A DNA stretch of 64,000 nucleotides. It comes from Antricoccus suffuscus. Its GTDB lineage: Bacteria > Actinomycetota > Actinomycetes > Mycobacteriales > Antricoccaceae. A model generated the notes under the pieces. That model did no database searches and was not told the origin of the DNA. It saw only the letters and a list, made by a program, of their open reading frames with translations. The stretch is taken from NCBI RefSeq assembly GCF_003003235.1, contig NZ_PVUE01000002.1:419988-483987 (forward strand), in the 5' to 3' direction. Positions 10,258 through 22,494 of the stretch are shown here, piece by piece. How positions within the stretch are numbered: the first letter of the stretch is position 1; each line of letters opens with the position of its first letter. Position numbers and translations under genes: made by a program.

Positions 10258-10932
10258 CTACCAGCCGCGTTCGCGCCATTCGGCGAGATGCGGACGTTCC
10301 GCGCCGAGCGTGGTGTCGTCACCGTGACCGGGATAGACGTTGGTGTCGTCTGGGAGTACGTCGAAGATCCGGTGCTCGAGATCGTCCAGCAGCGATTCGA
10401 AGTCCTCCGCTGACCACGTGCGACCGGGTCCGCCAGGGAAGAGGCTGTCCCCGGTGAACAGGTGCCCCTCGCCCTCGGGGTCACGCCAATAGAGTGCGAC
10501 GCTGCCGGGCGTATGGCCGCGCAGGTGGATCGCGCTGAGCTCGACGTCGCCGACCCGCACCGTGTCCTTGTGCTCGACTGGGTCGGACGGGATCGGCAAC
10601 TCCGGCGCGTCCTTCGGGTGTGCGAGTGCGATCGCGCCGGTTACCCCCACCACCATGCTGAGGCCCTCGGTGTGGTCCTTGTGCCGGTGTGTGGTGACGA
10701 CTGTTGACAAGATCCCGCTGCCGAGCCGCTCGTGCACGAGATCGAGCAGCCGTTCTGGCTCGTTGGCCGCGTCGATCATGAGCCCGTCGCCGGTCGCGGT
10801 GCAGCGCAGCAGGTATGCGTTGTTGTCCATCGGCCCGACGGACGCTTTGGTGATCTCGAGGACAGAGGTACGACGTACCGCCGAGGTGCCTCCAGCGTCG
10901 ACGTGCCCGGTGTACTGGTCTTCCGTGCCCAT
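10258..10932 (-). CDS. MBL-fold metallo-hydrolase (glyoxalase II-like)
   Basis: Metallo-beta-lactamase-fold enzyme of 224 residues with the metal-binding series THRHKDH, the strand GHTPGS (third His), TGDSLFPGG (bridging Asp) and [11 protein letters not shown] (last His), the layout of glyoxalase II and related thioester or lactone hydrolases. The true substrate cannot be read from sequence. ATG at 10932 follows a GGGAGC ribosome site; the frame stays open for 16 more codons without such support. It is divergent from uvrA, as its probable counterpart Rv1637c is in mycobacteria, and meets the MFS gene tail to tail with four bases between. Confidence 0.9.
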   Translation of the reverse strand: MGTEDQYTGHVDAGGTSAVRRTSVLEITKASVGPMDNNAYLLRCTATGDGLMIDAANEPERLLDLVHERLGSGILSTVVTTHRHKDHTEGLSMVVGVTGAIALAHPKDAPELPIPSDPVEHKDTVRVGDVELSAIHLRGHTPGSVALYWRDPEGEGHLFTGDSLFPGGPGRTWSAEDFESLLDDLEHRIFDVLPDDTNVYPGHGDDTTLGAERPHLAEWRERGW

Positions 10933-11061
10933 GCGTGCTCCCGATGCCTGATGCGTGCCGGCCCGCCCGGCCGCCCACACATCACCTTATGTGGCGCAAC
11001 CGTCGAACCGAAATTTGCACGCGGCCGGAAACTGTCAGTGGGGATGCGTAGGCTCGAATAT

Positions 11062-14000
11062 ATGGATCGGCTGCTCATTCGCGGTGCCCGCGAGCACAAC
11101 CTCAAAGACGTACATCTCGACCTCCCACGTGACAGTCTCATCTGCTTCACGGGGCTATCGGGATCCGGCAAGTCGAGCCTTGCGTTCGACACCATCTTCG
11201 CCGAAGGGCAACGCCGCTACGTCGAGTCGCTGTCGGCGTACGCGCGCCAGTTCCTCGGCCAGATGGACAAGCCGGACGTCGACTTCATCGAGGGGCTGTC
11301 GCCGGCCGTTTCGATCGACCAGAAGTCGACCAACCGCAACCCCCGCTCGACAGTGGGCACAATTACCGAGGTTTATGACTATCTGCGGTTGTTGTTCGCG
11401 CGCGCCGGTACGCCGCATTGCCCGATCTGCGACGAGGTCATTGCTAGGCAGACTCCGCAGCAGATTGTCGACCAGGTGATGGAGTTGCCCGAGGGCACCC
11501 GGTTCCAGGTTCTCGCGCCGGTCATCCGTGGCCGCAAAGGTGAATATCTCGACCTGTTCTCATCCCTGCAGGGACAGGGATTCTCCCGCGCCAGGATCGA
11601 TGGGGTCATCTATCCGCTGATCGAGGCGCCGACGCTCAAGAAGCAGGAGAAGCACGACATCGAGGTCGTCGTCGACCGGCTGTCGGTCAAGGACAGCTCG
11701 AAGCGACGGCTGACCGACTCGGTGGAGACCGCGCTCGGGCTCGCGTCGGGCCTCGTGGTCATCGACCGTGTCGACCTGACCGAGGACGATGAGCATCGCG
11801 AGCGCAGGTTCTCCGAACGGCTGGCCTGCCCCAATGGCCACCCGCTTGGTATCGAGGAGCTGGAGCCACGGTCGTTCTCGTTCAACGGCCCTTACGGCGC
11901 GTGCCCCGAGTGCACCGGTCTCGGCTTTCGCAAGGAGGTCGACCCGGAGCTGGTCGTCCCCGACCCCGCAAAGTCGATCAACGACGGCGCGATCGCGCCG
12001 TGGGCGATGGCCGGCCAAAACAGCGAATACTTCCAACACCTGTTGCGTTCGCTTGCCGAGCAGCTCGACTTCTCGATGGATGCCTCGTGGGAGTCGTTGC
12101 CGCGCACAGTGCAGAAGGCGATCCTCAACGGCAGCAACGACAAGGTCCACGTCAAATTCCGCAGCCGGTACGGTCGGCAGCGCTCCTACTACGCAAACTT
12201 CGAGGGCGTGCTGCCGTTCCTCGAACGCCGCCATAACGAGACCGAGTCCGAGTGGTCTCGCGAACGTTATGAAGGGTTCATGCGCGACGTCCCGTGCCCG
12301 GTGTGCAAGGGCACCCGACTCAAGCCGGAGATCCTCGCGGTGCGACTTGGCGGTCGATCCATCGCCGAGGTCACCGAGATGTCCATCGGAGACTGCAACG
12401 AGTTCCTCGGCGCGCTGACCCTGGACCAGCGTGCCGCGATGATCGCGTCGCGGGTGCTCAAAGAAGTGCATGCCCGGCTGGGCTTCCTGGTCGACGTGGG
12501 TCTCGACTATTTGTCGCTCAATCGCCCGGCGGCGACCCTGGCCGGCGGCGAGGCGCAGCGCATTCGGCTGGCCACCCAGATTGGCTCCGGGCTCGTCGGC
12601 GTGCTGTACGTCCTCGACGAACCGTCGATCGGGCTGCACCAGCGCGATAACCACCGTCTCATCGAGACGCTGATCCGGCTGCGCGATCTCGGCAACACGC
12701 TGATCGTGGTTGAGCACGACGAGGACACCATTCGGGCCTCTGACTGGGTTGTCGACATCGGCCCCGGCGCCGGTGAGCATGGCGGTCACGTCGTCGTGTC
12801 CGGGACCGTTGATGACCTCCTCAAGAGCAAGGAGAGCAGCACGGGGGCGTATCTGTCGGGTCGGCTCACGCTGGAGATACCGAAGGCCCGACGTACGCCA
12901 AATCCCGATCGCGCCCTCACGGTGCACGGCGCGCGAGAAAACAACCTCAAGAACATCGACGTGACTTTTCCGCTCGGCTGCCTCGTGGCCGTCACGGGCG
13001 TATCGGGCTCGGGCAAGTCGACCCTCGTCAACGACATCCTGTATTCGGTCATGGCCAATGTCGCCAACAAGGCACGGCTCGTGCCCGGACGGCACACCCG
13101 GGTCAGCGGACTTGAGCTGATCGACAAAGTCGTCGGTGTCGACCAGTCGCCGATCGGCCGTACGCCGCGCTCCAACCCGGCGACGTACACCGGCGTCTTC
13201 GACCACGTCCGCAGGCTGTTCGCGCAGACCAACGAGGCGAAGGTGCGCGGCTACCAGCCGGGGCGCTTCTCGTTCAACATCAAAGGTGGCCGCTGCGAAA
13301 ACTGCGCCGGTGACGGCACGATCAAGATCGAGATGAACTTCCTTCCCGACGTCTACGTACCGTGCGAGGTCTGCCACGGCGCGCGCTACAACCGCGAGAC
13401 GCTGGAGGTGCATTACAAAGGAAAGACGATCGCCGAGGTGCTCGATATGCCGATCGAGGAGGCCGCCGGGTTCTTCGAGGCGATCCCGGCAATCAGTCGG
13501 CATCTCGTCACGCTGGTCGACGTGGGGCTGGGGTATGTCCGGCTCGGCCAACCCGCGCCGACGCTGTCCGGTGGCGAGGCGCAGCGGGTCAAGCTCGCCT
13601 CCGAACTCCAGCGACGTTCGACCGGACGCACCGTCTATGTGCTCGACGAACCAACCACCGGCCTGCATTTTGAAGACATCCGCAAACTGCTCAAGGTGAT
13701 GGACGGACTAGTCGAAAAAGGCAACACGGTCATTGTCATCGAGCACAACCTCGATGTCATCAAGACCGCGGACTGGCTCATCGACATGGGACCGGAAGGT
13801 GGTTCCGGGGGTGGCCAAGTCGTGGCGACCGGCACGCCGGAAGACATCGCGCGAGTGGATGGCAGCCACACCGGTTCGTTCCTCAAGCACATGGTGCTCG
13901 ACCGCGCGCATCCGACCAGCAAGCCGGTCACTGCCAAGGCGCGCCCGCTGACCTATCAGGAGGGCAAGGAAGCTAAGCAGGCGGCGGCGGCCGACGAACG

Positions 14001-14199
14001 GAAGGCCAAACGCGCCGCGGCGCGAGAGGCTAAGAAGGCCGAGGCCGACGCGGCGAAGAAAGCCGCGAAGTCCGCCGTACCGAAGAAGGCAACCAAGGCA
14101 CCGGCGAAGAAGGCCACTAAAGCGCCCGCAAAAAAGGCTGCCCCGACGGCTCGGCGCACAGCCGCCAAGAAATCGGCGGCGGCAGGGACGAGATCGTAG
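11062..14199 (+). CDS. uvrA: UvrA, excinuclease ABC subunit A, with Lys/Ala-rich C-terminal tail
   Basis: Damage-sensing ATPase of nucleotide excision repair. It has two ABC halves, with Walker A loops GLSGSGKSS and GVSGSGKST, two ABC signatures (LAGGEAQRI and LSGGEAQRV) and Walker B motifs. The second zinc module is a regular CxxC...CxxC (CENC, CEVC); the first has Cys-x3-His (CPNGH) in place of the first CxxC pair and then CPEC. ATG at 11062 gives [16 protein letters not shown], the usual N-terminus; ATG 11044 is six codons upstream. At 1045 residues it is about 80-90 longer than usual because residues ~954-1045 form a basic tail with repeated KKATKAPAK units. It is divergent from the MBL gene and followed by uvrC. 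Confidence 0.97.
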   Translation: MDRLLIRGAREHNLKDVHLDLPRDSLICFTGLSGSGKSSLAFDTIFAEGQRRYVESLSAYARQFLGQMDKPDVDFIEGLSPAVSIDQKSTNRNPRSTVGTITEVYDYLRLLFARAGTPHCPICDEVIARQTPQQIVDQVMELPEGTRFQVLAPVIRGRKGEYLDLFSSLQGQGFSRARIDGVIYPLIEAPTLKKQEKHDIEVVVDRLSVKDSSKRRLTDSVETALGLASGLVVIDRVDLTEDDEHRERRFSERLACPNGHPLGIEELEPRSFSFNGPYGACPECTGLGFRKEVDPELVVPDPAKSINDGAIAPWAMAGQNSEYFQHLLRSLAEQLDFSMDASWESLPRTVQKAILNGSNDKVHVKFRSRYGRQRSYYANFEGVLPFLERRHNETESEWSRERYEGFMRDVPCPVCKGTRLKPEILAVRLGGRSIAEVTEMSIGDCNEFLGALTLDQRAAMIASRVLKEVHARLGFLVDVGLDYLSLNRPAATLAGGEAQRIRLATQIGSGLVGVLYVLDEPSIGLHQRDNHRLIETLIRLRDLGNTLIVVEHDEDTIRASDWVVDIGPGAGEHGGHVVVSGTVDDLLKSKESSTGAYLSGRLTLEIPKARRTPNPDRALTVHGARENNLKNIDVTFPLGCLVAVTGVSGSGKSTLVNDILYSVMANVANKARLVPGRHTRVSGLELIDKVVGVDQSPIGRTPRSNPATYTGVFDHVRRLFAQTNEAKVRGYQPGRFSFNIKGGRCENCAGDGTIKIEMNFLPDVYVPCEVCHGARYNRETLEVHYKGKTIAEVLDMPIEEAAGFFEAIPAISRHLVTLVDVGLGYVRLGQPAPTLSGGEAQRVKLASELQRRSTGRTVYVLDEPTTGLHFEDIRKLLKVMDGLVEKGNTVIVIEHNLDVIKTADWLIDMGPEGGSGGGQVVATGTPEDIARVDGSHTGSFLKHMVLDRAHPTSKPVTAKARPLTYQEGKEAKQAAAADERKAKRAAAREAKKAEADAAKKAAKSAVPKKATKAPAKKATKAPAKKAAPTARRTAAKKSAAAGTRS

Positions 14200-14238
14200 G
14201 CTGAAACTGTGACTACGACGTACCGAAAACCCGACTAG

Positions 14239-16284
14239 ATGGCCGCCCCATCCACCTACCGCCCAGCACCGGGGACAATCCCGGACGAGCCGGGCGTCTA
14301 TCGCTTCTACGACCAGCATGGGCGGGTCATCTACGTCGGTAAGGCCATAAGCCTGCGCTCGCGGCTCTCGTCGTACTTCCAGGACATCACCGCGCTGCAC
14401 GTTCGCACGCAGCAAATGGTGCAGGCCGGTGCCCGCGTCGACTGGACCGTGGTCAACACAGAGGTCGAGGCGCTGCAGCTTGAATACTCCTGGATCAAAG
14501 AGTTCGACCCGCGGTTCAACGTCCGTTACCGCGACGATAAGAGTTATCCAAGCCTCGCCGTCACCCTCAACGAGGAATATCCGAGGCTCCAGGTCATGCG
14601 TGGGCCCAAACGCAAAGGTGTGCGCTACTTCGGGCCGTACGCCCATGCCTGGGCGATCCGCGAGACGTTGGACCTGCTGACCAGAGTGTTCCCGGCACGC
14701 ACCTGTTCGAAGGGCGTGTTCAAACGCCACGGCCAGATGGGACGACCGTGCCTGCTGGGCTATATCGACAAATGCTCGGCGCCGTGCATTGGGCGAGTGA
14801 GCGCGGAGGAACACCGCGCGATCGTCGACGACTTCTGTGACTTCATGGCCGGTAAGACCGATCGTTTCATCAAACGTCTCGAACGCAGGATGGCCGATGC
14901 ATCGGACAGCCTGGAGTTCGAGAAGGCGGCACGGCTTCGCGACGACTTGGCCGCGATGAACCGGGCTATGGAGAAAAACGCGATCGTCCTGCCGGACGGC
15001 ACAGACTGCGACATACTCGCCTTTACGCAGGATGAGCTGGAGGCATCGGTGCAGGTGTTCCACGTACGCGGCGGGCGGGTCCGCGGACGGCGCGGCTGGA
15101 TCGTCGACAAGGTCGAGGACGTCACTACCGCAGACCTAGTCGACCGCTACCTCGTGCAGATTTACGATCCCGAGGCGGAGGACAAGACTCCGTTGATGTC
15201 CTTAGTACCTAGGGAGATATTGGTACCCGAGCTGCCAGTCGACGTCGCCGCGCACGAAACACGACTGACTGAGCTCCGCGGGTCCAACGTATCGATCAGG
15301 GTCCCGCAGCGTGGCGACAAGCGGACGCTCATGCAGACCGTCGAACGAAACGCCGCGGAGGCATTCACCCAGCATCGGCTCCGTCGGGCGAGCGATCTGA
15401 CCGCGCGCTCGGCGGCGCTAGCTCAGCTGCAGGAATCCCTGGGCCTCGACGAGGCGCCGCTGCGGATCGAATGCATTGACGTGTCGCACGTGCAAGGCAC
15501 CAACGTAGTCGCCAGCATGGTCGTCTTCGAGGACGGGTTGGCCCGCAAGAGTGAATACCGGCGGTTCGCGATCAAGGGCGCGCAACGCGACGGAGAGTCC
15601 CTTCGCGTCGACGAGGTTCGGCGCGGCGAGGGCGTGGACGACACCGCCTCCGTGCACGAAGTGGTGAGCCGGCGGTTCGCTCGATACCTCGAAGCCAAGG
15701 AGCACGGCACGCACGACGAAGACGGCAAGCCGCGCAGGTTTGCCTATCCGCCAAACCTCTTTGTGGTAGATGGCGGCGCCCCGCAAGTGGGTGCGGCCAG
15801 CGATGCACTCAATGAGCTCGGCATTACCGATATCGCCGTGATCGGACTCGCCAAGCGTCTCGAAGAAGTCTGGGTGCCGGACGAGGAAGACCCGATAATC
15901 CTGCCGCGCAACAGCGAGGCACTTTATCTGCTTCAGCGTGTCCGCGACGAGGCGCATCGCTTCGCAATCACATTCCACCGTCAAAAACGCGGCAAGGCGA
16001 TGGTCGCGAGTCTGCTTGACGGAGTGCCCGGGCTCGGCGCGACTCGGCGGCAGGCATTGTTGGCCAAGTTCGGCAGTGTTCGTAAACTACGTGCCGCCAC
16101 GGTGGAGCAGATTACCGAGACCGAGGGCATCGGCCGGGTGACGGCTCAGTCGATCTACGCGGCACTTCACGACGTCGAGGCGCCGCCGATGGGGGCGGTC
16201 GACCCGTTGACGGGCGAGCTGCTCGAGCCCGACGAGGCACCTCACGCCAGCGATCAATCCAAGCAACTGGGGGAGTCCCAATGA
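14239..16284 (+). CDS. uvrC: UvrC, excinuclease ABC subunit C
   Basis: Dual-incision nuclease of nucleotide excision repair, 681 residues. Order: GIY-YIG domain (residues ~10-95, with GVYRFYD and VIYVGKA) for the 3' cut; Cys-rich linker; UVR domain (~210-245, [13 protein letters not shown]) that binds UvrB; RNase H-like domain beginning IECIDVSH for the 5' cut; paired helix-hairpin-helix motifs (~600-650, [13 protein letters not shown] and [11 protein letters not shown]) for DNA binding. ATG 14239 begins [19 protein letters not shown]. Its last four bases (ATGA) are the start of rapZ, so translation is coupled in a uvrC-rapZ-yvcK unit. Confidence 0.97.
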   Translation: MAAPSTYRPAPGTIPDEPGVYRFYDQHGRVIYVGKAISLRSRLSSYFQDITALHVRTQQMVQAGARVDWTVVNTEVEALQLEYSWIKEFDPRFNVRYRDDKSYPSLAVTLNEEYPRLQVMRGPKRKGVRYFGPYAHAWAIRETLDLLTRVFPARTCSKGVFKRHGQMGRPCLLGYIDKCSAPCIGRVSAEEHRAIVDDFCDFMAGKTDRFIKRLERRMADASDSLEFEKAARLRDDLAAMNRAMEKNAIVLPDGTDCDILAFTQDELEASVQVFHVRGGRVRGRRGWIVDKVEDVTTADLVDRYLVQIYDPEAEDKTPLMSLVPREILVPELPVDVAAHETRLTELRGSNVSIRVPQRGDKRTLMQTVERNAAEAFTQHRLRRASDLTARSAALAQLQESLGLDEAPLRIECIDVSHVQGTNVVASMVVFEDGLARKSEYRRFAIKGAQRDGESLRVDEVRRGEGVDDTASVHEVVSRRFARYLEAKEHGTHDEDGKPRRFAYPPNLFVVDGGAPQVGAASDALNELGITDIAVIGLAKRLEEVWVPDEEDPIILPRNSEALYLLQRVRDEAHRFAITFHRQKRGKAMVASLLDGVPGLGATRRQALLAKFGSVRKLRAATVEQITETEGIGRVTAQSIYAALHDVEAPPMGAVDPLTGELLEPDEAPHASDQSKQLGESQ

Positions 16285-17168
16285 CGAGCGAAGAAACGCC
16301 CGACACCCCGCCGATCAAGGTCGTCTTGATCACCGGACTGTCCGGTGCCGGCCGCAGCACGGCGGCACGGGTTCTTGAGGACCTGGGCTACTACGTCGTC
16401 GATAACCTGCCGCCGGCGTTGATTCCCAACATCGTCGACCTCGGCGCGGTGTCCGCACGCGCGATCTCCAAGCTCGCGATCGTGACCGACGTGCGCAGCC
16501 GAACGTTCTTCGACCGGCTCGACGACGTACTGAAAAAGGTCGAGGACGAGGGCATCCGACCGACCGTCGTTTTCCTCGATGCCACCGATGACGTACTCGT
16601 ACGTCGCTACGAGAGCGTTCGCCGGGCGCACCCGCTGCAGGGCGACGGGCGGATTGTGGACGGGATCGCTGAGGAACGCGGTTTGCTCACGTCGGTCCGG
16701 ACCGCTGCCGACGTCTATCTCGACACGTCGAACCGTTCGGTGCACGACCTGCGGCGCAAACTCGAAGAGACCTTCGACGAGGACTTGTCCGGACCGCTCA
16801 AGGCGACCGTCATGTCGTTCGGTTACAAATACGGGATACCTCTCGACGCCGACGTCGTCTTCGACGCTCGATTCCTGCCCAATCCGCACTGGGTACCGGA
16901 ACTACGCCCGCTCACCGGCCAAGACAAGTCAGTAAGTGACTTTGTGCTCGGCAACGACGACGCCCGGCTCGCGCTGGATCAGTTCGAGGCGCTCATCCAC
17001 ACGATCAGCAGTGGTTATCGTCGTGAAGGCAAGCGCTACTTCACTGTGGCGATCGGTTGCACGGGTGGGAAGCATCGGTCGGTCGCGATCGCCGAAGAGT
17101 TCGCGCGACGGCTCGGCTCGGACGACATCCAGACCCGAGTCGACCACCGCGACGTAGGAAACGAGTGA
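16281..17168 (+). CDS. rapZ: RapZ/YvcJ family P-loop RNase adapter protein
   Basis: Nucleotide-binding protein of 295 residues. The N-terminal kinase-like half has the P-loop GLSGAGRST and then YVVDNLPP, both diagnostic. The C-terminal half ends with [20 protein letters not shown], the conserved sugar-nucleotide/RNA-binding segment. E. coli RapZ controls GlmS levels through small-RNA decay; in Gram-positive bacteria the NTPase role is less clear. It overlaps uvrC by four bases and shares one base with yvcK (TGATG). The uvrC-rapZ-yvcK-whiA order is the standard actinobacterial arrangement and ties this protein to cell-envelope control. Confidence 0.95.
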   Translation: MTSEETPDTPPIKVVLITGLSGAGRSTAARVLEDLGYYVVDNLPPALIPNIVDLGAVSARAISKLAIVTDVRSRTFFDRLDDVLKKVEDEGIRPTVVFLDATDDVLVRRYESVRRAHPLQGDGRIVDGIAEERGLLTSVRTAADVYLDTSNRSVHDLRRKLEETFDEDLSGPLKATVMSFGYKYGIPLDADVVFDARFLPNPHWVPELRPLTGQDKSVSDFVLGNDDARLALDQFEALIHTISSGYRREGKRYFTVAIGCTGGKHRSVAIAEEFARRLGSDDIQTRVDHRDVGNE

Positions 17169-18142
17169 TGGCGCTTAACCACCCCCAACGCGAGGTCATC
17201 AACCGCGTCGTCGCGCTTGGCGGCGGCCACGGGCTCGCGGCCACGCTGCGGGCGCTGCGACTGATCGCGACCGATATCACCGCCGTCGTCACGGTCGCCG
17301 ATGACGGCGGCTCGAGCGGCCGGATTCGCCGCGAGCTCCCGGTCCTTCCACCCGGTGACCTGCGGATGGCGATAGCCGCGCTAGCCGGTGACCAGGATGG
17401 GCATCGAGTGTTCGCGAATCTGTTGCAGCACCGGTTCGGCGGCGAAGGCGCGCTGGCCGGGCACAACGTCGGCAACTTACTGATCACGGGCCTCACCGAA
17501 GTGCTCGGCGACGACCCCCTAGAGGCGCTGCGACTGGTGGGCAATGTCGCTGGAGCGGTCGGTCGCGTGCTGCCGATGTCTCCGCAGCCGTTAGAGATCG
17601 CGGCGCTCGTCAGCGGCATCGATCCGGCGCACCCTAGCGACAGTCGCCGCATTCGCGGCCAGGTCGCCGTCGCCACGACGCCGGGGCGGGTCCAGTCGGT
17701 GCACCTGCTTCCGGTCGACCCGCCGGCATGCCGCGAAGCATGTGTTGCAATCGAACAGGCCGATGTCGTCGTACTCGGACCTGGATCTTGGTTCACGTCC
17801 GTGATCCCACACTTGATGGTGCCGGATCTGCGCCGCGCGATGGAGGCATCGCCCGCGAAGCGACTTGTCGCACTCAATCTCGCGCAGCAGCCGGGGGAGA
17901 CCGATAACTTCTCGCCCGCCGAACTGCTGGCGGCGTTATGCGCGCATGCCCCAGGCTTGCGGATTGATGGCGTAATCGCCGATCCCGAGGCGATCCTCGA
18001 CTTGCGTGAGCTGGAGCGGGAGTGTGACGCGATAGGAGCACGGCTGCTTGTAGAGCCCATTGCGTCCGCCTCGTCGCGCTTCGAACATGACCCCGGCAGG
18101 TACGCCGATGTGATCGCCGCGGCCGTCGAACAGGTCACCTAA
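17168..18142 (+). CDS. yvcK: YvcK/CofD-like gluconeogenesis factor (cell-envelope metabolism regulator)
   Basis: Protein of 324 residues with a CofD-like Rossmann fold. It has the nucleotide-binding [18 protein letters not shown] at the start, [23 protein letters not shown] and GHNVGNL. YvcK proteins bind UDP-GlcNAc or related nucleotides and influence carbon flow to peptidoglycan; mycobacterial CuvA is a relative. ATG at 17168 shares a base with the rapZ stop and follows AGGAAA, and removes 37 non-conserved codons of upstream open frame. It lies 80 bases before whiA. Confidence 0.95.
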   Translation: MALNHPQREVINRVVALGGGHGLAATLRALRLIATDITAVVTVADDGGSSGRIRRELPVLPPGDLRMAIAALAGDQDGHRVFANLLQHRFGGEGALAGHNVGNLLITGLTEVLGDDPLEALRLVGNVAGAVGRVLPMSPQPLEIAALVSGIDPAHPSDSRRIRGQVAVATTPGRVQSVHLLPVDPPACREACVAIEQADVVVLGPGSWFTSVIPHLMVPDLRRAMEASPAKRLVALNLAQQPGETDNFSPAELLAALCAHAPGLRIDGVIADPEAILDLRELERECDAIGARLLVEPIASASSRFEHDPGRYADVIAAAVEQVT

Positions 18143-18222
18143 CCCGACATCGACCTGACGGTGCTTGCCATACAAGGCACAATCTGATGAGTAATTGCAC
18201 CGACGAGACCGAGGGCCCCTAC

Positions 18223-19200
18223 ATGGCGATGACAGCGGATGTAAAAGCAGAACTGAGTCGAGTGGAAGTGCGCAAGACGTGCTGCCGCCGCGCCGAGGTC
18301 GCCACCATGCTCCGCCTTGCAGGTGGACTTCACCTGGTCGGTGGCCGGATTGTCGTCGAGGCAGAGCTCGATACCGGTGCGGTAGCGCGCAGGTTGCACC
18401 GCAACATCGCTGACCTGTTCGGGCTGAGCTCGGACATTCAGATGATGAGCGGCGGCAATCTGCGCAAGAACAGTCGGTTCCTGGTCCGCGTTAGCAAGGA
18501 TGGCGACAGCTTGGCCCGCCAGACTGGCCTTGTCGACTTGCGCGGACGTCCCGTGCGTGGATTACCGCCGGCCGTCGTCGCGGGCGGGACCTGTGACTCG
18601 GAGTCGGCGTGGCGCGGGGCATTCCTGGCGCATGGGTCACTCACCGAGCCAGGTCGATCGTCGTCGCTGGAGATCACGTGCCCCGGCAACGAGGCCGCTC
18701 TTGCACTTGTCGGTGCCGCTCGGCGACTGGGGATCAGCACGAAGGCGCGAGAGGTTCGCGGCGCCGACCGCGTCGTGATCCGAGACGGTGACGCGATCGC
18801 CGCGATGCTGACGCGAATTGGCGCGCACGAGTCTGTGCTCGCTTGGGAAGAACGCCGTATGCGCAGGGAGATCCGCTCCAGCGCCAACCGTCTCGCCAAC
18901 TTCGACGACGCCAACTTGCGTCGTTCGGCGCGGGCGGCCGTTGCGGCGAGCGCCCGCGTCGAGCGCGCCATGGAAATCCTCGGCGAGGACGTACCCGATC
19001 ACCTCGTCTTCGCCGGTCGGCTGCGCCTTGAGCACCGCCAGGCTTCTCTTGAGGAGCTCGGCCAGCTCGCCGACCCGCCAATGACCAAAGATGCTGTCGC
19101 CGGTCGCATTCGCCGGCTCCTCGCGCTCGCCGACAAGCGTGCGCACGACGACGGGGTTCCGGATACTGAGTCGGTCGTTACCGACGACATGCTCAACTGA
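18223..19200 (+). CDS. whiA: WhiA sporulation/cell-division transcription regulator
   Basis: DNA-binding regulator of 325 residues. The N-terminal two thirds is a degenerate LAGLIDADG homing-endonuclease fold ([38 protein letters not shown]) and the C-terminus a helix-turn-helix ([19 protein letters not shown]). In Streptomyces it works with WhiB to switch on division and sporulation genes; it is kept in non-sporulating Gram-positives as a division factor. ATG 18223 ([11 protein letters not shown]) follows GAGGG and matches the family start, so the 12 extra upstream codons are not used. No active-site function remains in this family. Confidence 0.96.
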   Translation: MAMTADVKAELSRVEVRKTCCRRAEVATMLRLAGGLHLVGGRIVVEAELDTGAVARRLHRNIADLFGLSSDIQMMSGGNLRKNSRFLVRVSKDGDSLARQTGLVDLRGRPVRGLPPAVVAGGTCDSESAWRGAFLAHGSLTEPGRSSSLEITCPGNEAALALVGAARRLGISTKAREVRGADRVVIRDGDAIAAMLTRIGAHESVLAWEERRMRREIRSSANRLANFDDANLRRSARAAVAASARVERAMEILGEDVPDHLVFAGRLRLEHRQASLEELGQLADPPMTKDAVAGRIRRLLALADKRAHDDGVPDTESVVTDDMLN

Positions 19201-19299
19201 CTAACCGGACGACCGGTCTTTCGTGACCGATTGCGGAATCGACGTAACGGGGATGTGTGATCCTCATCGATGGGGTGCTCGGCGCGTATCGATGGGCGG

Positions 19300-19305
19300 T
19301 AGAAT
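19300..19305 (+). promoter_or_regulatory. Candidate -10 box for gap
   Basis: TAGAAT in the whiA-gap gap, about 78 bases before the gap start. The -35 region 18 bases upstream (TGCTCG) is poor, so this is a weak call. The placement leaves a leader of roughly 70 bases. Confidence 0.3.
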
Positions 19306-19316
19306 CGCCGGACTGA

Positions 19317-20387
<1,071 letters not shown>

Positions 20388-20403
20388 GCAAGCAGTTCCG
20401 GAT

Positions 20404-20455
20404 AATGCCTCACATGCCGTCGTACTCGCGGGTACGACGGACCATGTGAGGCATT
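20404..20455 (+). terminator. Long intercistronic stem-loop between gap and pgk
   Basis: AATGCCTCACAT (20404-20415) pairs perfectly with ATGTGAGGCATT (20444-20455). Inside it, after a 1/3-base internal loop, CCGTCGTAC pairs with GTACGACGG around a 6-base loop. The 52-base structure has 21 pairs and is symmetric, so it also folds on the other strand. Only ATTTACC follows, with no real U tract, so partial termination or an RNA-processing/stability role is as likely as full termination. Confidence 0.6.
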
Positions 20456-20485
20456 TACCTCTATCTGACAGGATTTGTCTGCATC

Positions 20486-21682
20486 GTGAAGAACTTGGAT
20501 GACCTCGTCGGCGTCGGGATCGAAGGCCGCAAGGTACTTGTCCGGGCCGACCTCAATGTGCCTCTCGACGGTACGACGATCACCGACACAGGCCGCATCG
20601 TGGCCACCGTTCCGACTATCCGGAAGTTGACCGAGGCCGGTGCCCAGGTCGTCATCACGGCGCATTTGGGTCGGCCGAAAGGCGAGCCGGACGCGAAATA
20701 CTCGCTAGCACCAGCCGCTCTAGCGCTGGGAGAGTTACTCGGCGTCAGGGTAACGCTCGCCGCCGACGTCGTCGGCGAGTCCGCGAAGTCAGCGATCGCG
20801 GGGATGGGCAACGGCGAGGTCGTCGTGTTGGAGAACGTCCGCTTCGATCCTCGCGAAACCAGCAAGGACGAGGCCGAGCGGCAGGCACTCGCCTCCGACC
20901 TTGCCGATCTGGTCGGGCCCGAGGCCGCGTTTGTCTCGGAAGGTTTCGGTGTCGTGCACCGCGCGCAGGCCTCGGTGTACGACGTGGCAAAGCTGCTTCC
21001 GGCGTACGCCGGTGGACTGGTCGAGCAGGAGGTCGCCGTACTCGAGCGACTGACCGAATCACCGCAGCGTCCGTACGTCGTAGTCCTCGGCGGTAGCAAG
21101 GTTTCGGACAAGCTCGCAGTCATCGAGTCGCTTCTGCCGCGGGTCGACCAGCTTTTGGTCGGCGGCGGCATGTGCTTCACTTTCCTTGCTGCGCAAGGAA
21201 AGCAGACCGGCTCTTCGTTGTTGGAGAAGGACCAGGTCGAGACTTGCAAGCGCCTGTTGACCGAGGCCGGCGACAAGATCGTGCTGCCGGTGGACGTCGT
21301 TTGTGCGCCCGAGTTCAAGGCTGACTCGCCGGCAACGGTGTACGCCGCGGACGAGCTACCGCAGGATCAGATGGGCTTGGATGTCGGACCACAGACGGTG
21401 GAGCTGTTTGGGGCGACAATCGCTGCGGCGCAGACGATCTTCTGGAACGGCCCGATGGGCGTGTTCGAGATGCCTGCCTTCGCCGCAGGCACACAGGGGG
21501 TCGCGACTTCAATCGCGCAGTCGTCGGCGTACTCCGTCGTCGGCGGCGGCGACTCGGCCGCCGCGGTCCGGGCGCTCGACGTACCCGAAGACAAGTTTTC
21601 GCACATCTCGACCGGTGGCGGCGCATCGCTAGAGTTCCTTGAGGGCAAGGAACTTCCCGGACTTTCTGTACTGGAGGCATAA
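20486..21682 (+). CDS. pgk: Phosphoglycerate kinase
   Basis: Transfers phosphate from 1,3-bisphosphoglycerate to ADP; monomeric and cytoplasmic; 398 residues, standard length. N-terminal substrate domain with [13 protein letters not shown] and [12 protein letters not shown]; hinge region; [19 protein letters not shown]-terminal nucleotide domain with [10 protein letters not shown] and [13 protein letters not shown] 20486 begins [20 protein letters not shown]. Its stop codon TAA directly abuts the ATG of tpiA, so the two are translated in tandem. Confidence 0.97.
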   Translation: MKNLDDLVGVGIEGRKVLVRADLNVPLDGTTITDTGRIVATVPTIRKLTEAGAQVVITAHLGRPKGEPDAKYSLAPAALALGELLGVRVTLAADVVGESAKSAIAGMGNGEVVVLENVRFDPRETSKDEAERQALASDLADLVGPEAAFVSEGFGVVHRAQASVYDVAKLLPAYAGGLVEQEVAVLERLTESPQRPYVVVLGGSKVSDKLAVIESLLPRVDQLLVGGGMCFTFLAAQGKQTGSSLLEKDQVETCKRLLTEAGDKIVLPVDVVCAPEFKADSPATVYAADELPQDQMGLDVGPQTVELFGATIAAAQTIFWNGPMGVFEMPAFAAGTQGVATSIAQSSAYSVVGGGDSAAAVRALDVPEDKFSHISTGGGASLEFLEGKELPGLSVLEA

Positions 21683-22480
21683 ATGGCTACGACTTCAGGA
21701 CGTCGCCCGCTGGTCGCGGGAAACTGGAAGATGAATCTCACCCACCTTGAGGCAATCGCCTTGGTGCAAAAGATCGCCTTCACGCTCAACGAGAAGGAGC
21801 TCACCGCGGTCGAGGCGGCCGTGCTTCCGCCGTTCGTGTCGATCCGCGGCGTACAGACGCTTATCGACGGTGATCAGCTTGACGTCGCGTACGGCGCGCA
21901 GGATATCTCGGTGCATGACTCGGGTGCGTACACCGGCGAGGTCAGCGGTGCGATGCTGGCGAAGCTCGGCTGCCGGTACGCCGTGGTCGGGCACTCCGAG
22001 CGCCGCGAGTACCACCACGAAGACGATGCGACCGTTAACGCCAAAGCGAAGGCCGCGTTCAAGAACGGCATCGTGCCGATCGTCTGCGTCGGCGAGGGCC
22101 TCGATGTGCGGGAGGCTGACAGTCAGGTGGAGCACTGTACGGCGCAGCTAACCGCCGCGATGGAAGGCATTCCCGCCGACCAGGCACGCAACGTGGTGGT
22201 CGCCTACGAACCTGTGTGGGCGATTGGCACCGGCAAGACCGCGACGCCTGAGGACGCGCAGGAGGTTTGCGGTGCGCTGCGTGACAAGCTCACCGACCTC
22301 TACAGCGGCGACCTGGCGGACGCGGTCCGGATCATCTATGGCGGTTCGGTCAAGCCGGATAATGCGGCCGCACTCGCCGCACAGCCCGATGTCGACGGGT
22401 CGCTCGTCGGCGGCGCAAGCCTCGACGGGGAACAGTTCGCGGCTATCTGCCGGTTTGCCCGGGGAGCCGCGGGCGCATAG
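21683..22480 (+). CDS. tpiA: Triosephosphate isomerase
   Basis: Interconverts dihydroxyacetone phosphate and glyceraldehyde-3-phosphate; TIM barrel of 265 residues. Visible: N-terminal AGNWKMN (catalytic Lys), GHSERR (catalytic His), the active-site [14 protein letters not shown] (catalytic Glu and mobile loop) and YGGSVKPDN with [13 protein letters not shown] (phosphate site). ATG 21683 begins one base after the pgk stop, with a GGAGG-type site inside the pgk end. Downstream there are only 14 bases before the lipoprotein gene. Confidence 0.97.
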   Translation: MATTSGRRPLVAGNWKMNLTHLEAIALVQKIAFTLNEKELTAVEAAVLPPFVSIRGVQTLIDGDQLDVAYGAQDISVHDSGAYTGEVSGAMLAKLGCRYAVVGHSERREYHHEDDATVNAKAKAAFKNGIVPIVCVGEGLDVREADSQVEHCTAQLTAAMEGIPADQARNVVVAYEPVWAIGTGKTATPEDAQEVCGALRDKLTDLYSGDLADAVRIIYGGSVKPDNAAALAAQPDVDGSLVGGASLDGEQFAAICRFARGAAGA

Positions 22481-22494
22481 CGGTCCCGCCACCT

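Noticed and set aside
11054..11070. SOS (LexA) box at the uvrA start, resembling TCGAAC-N4-GTTCGA
   Set aside because: Only the left half (TCGAAT) fits; the right half fails and the sequence overlaps the start codon. No better box lies in the uvrA leader.
11560..13668. 702-codon minus-strand open frame inside uvrA
   Set aside because: It is wholly antisense to an intact, motif-rich uvrA; its product looks like a reverse-strand shadow (runs of His/Arg/Asp/Val) with no domain.
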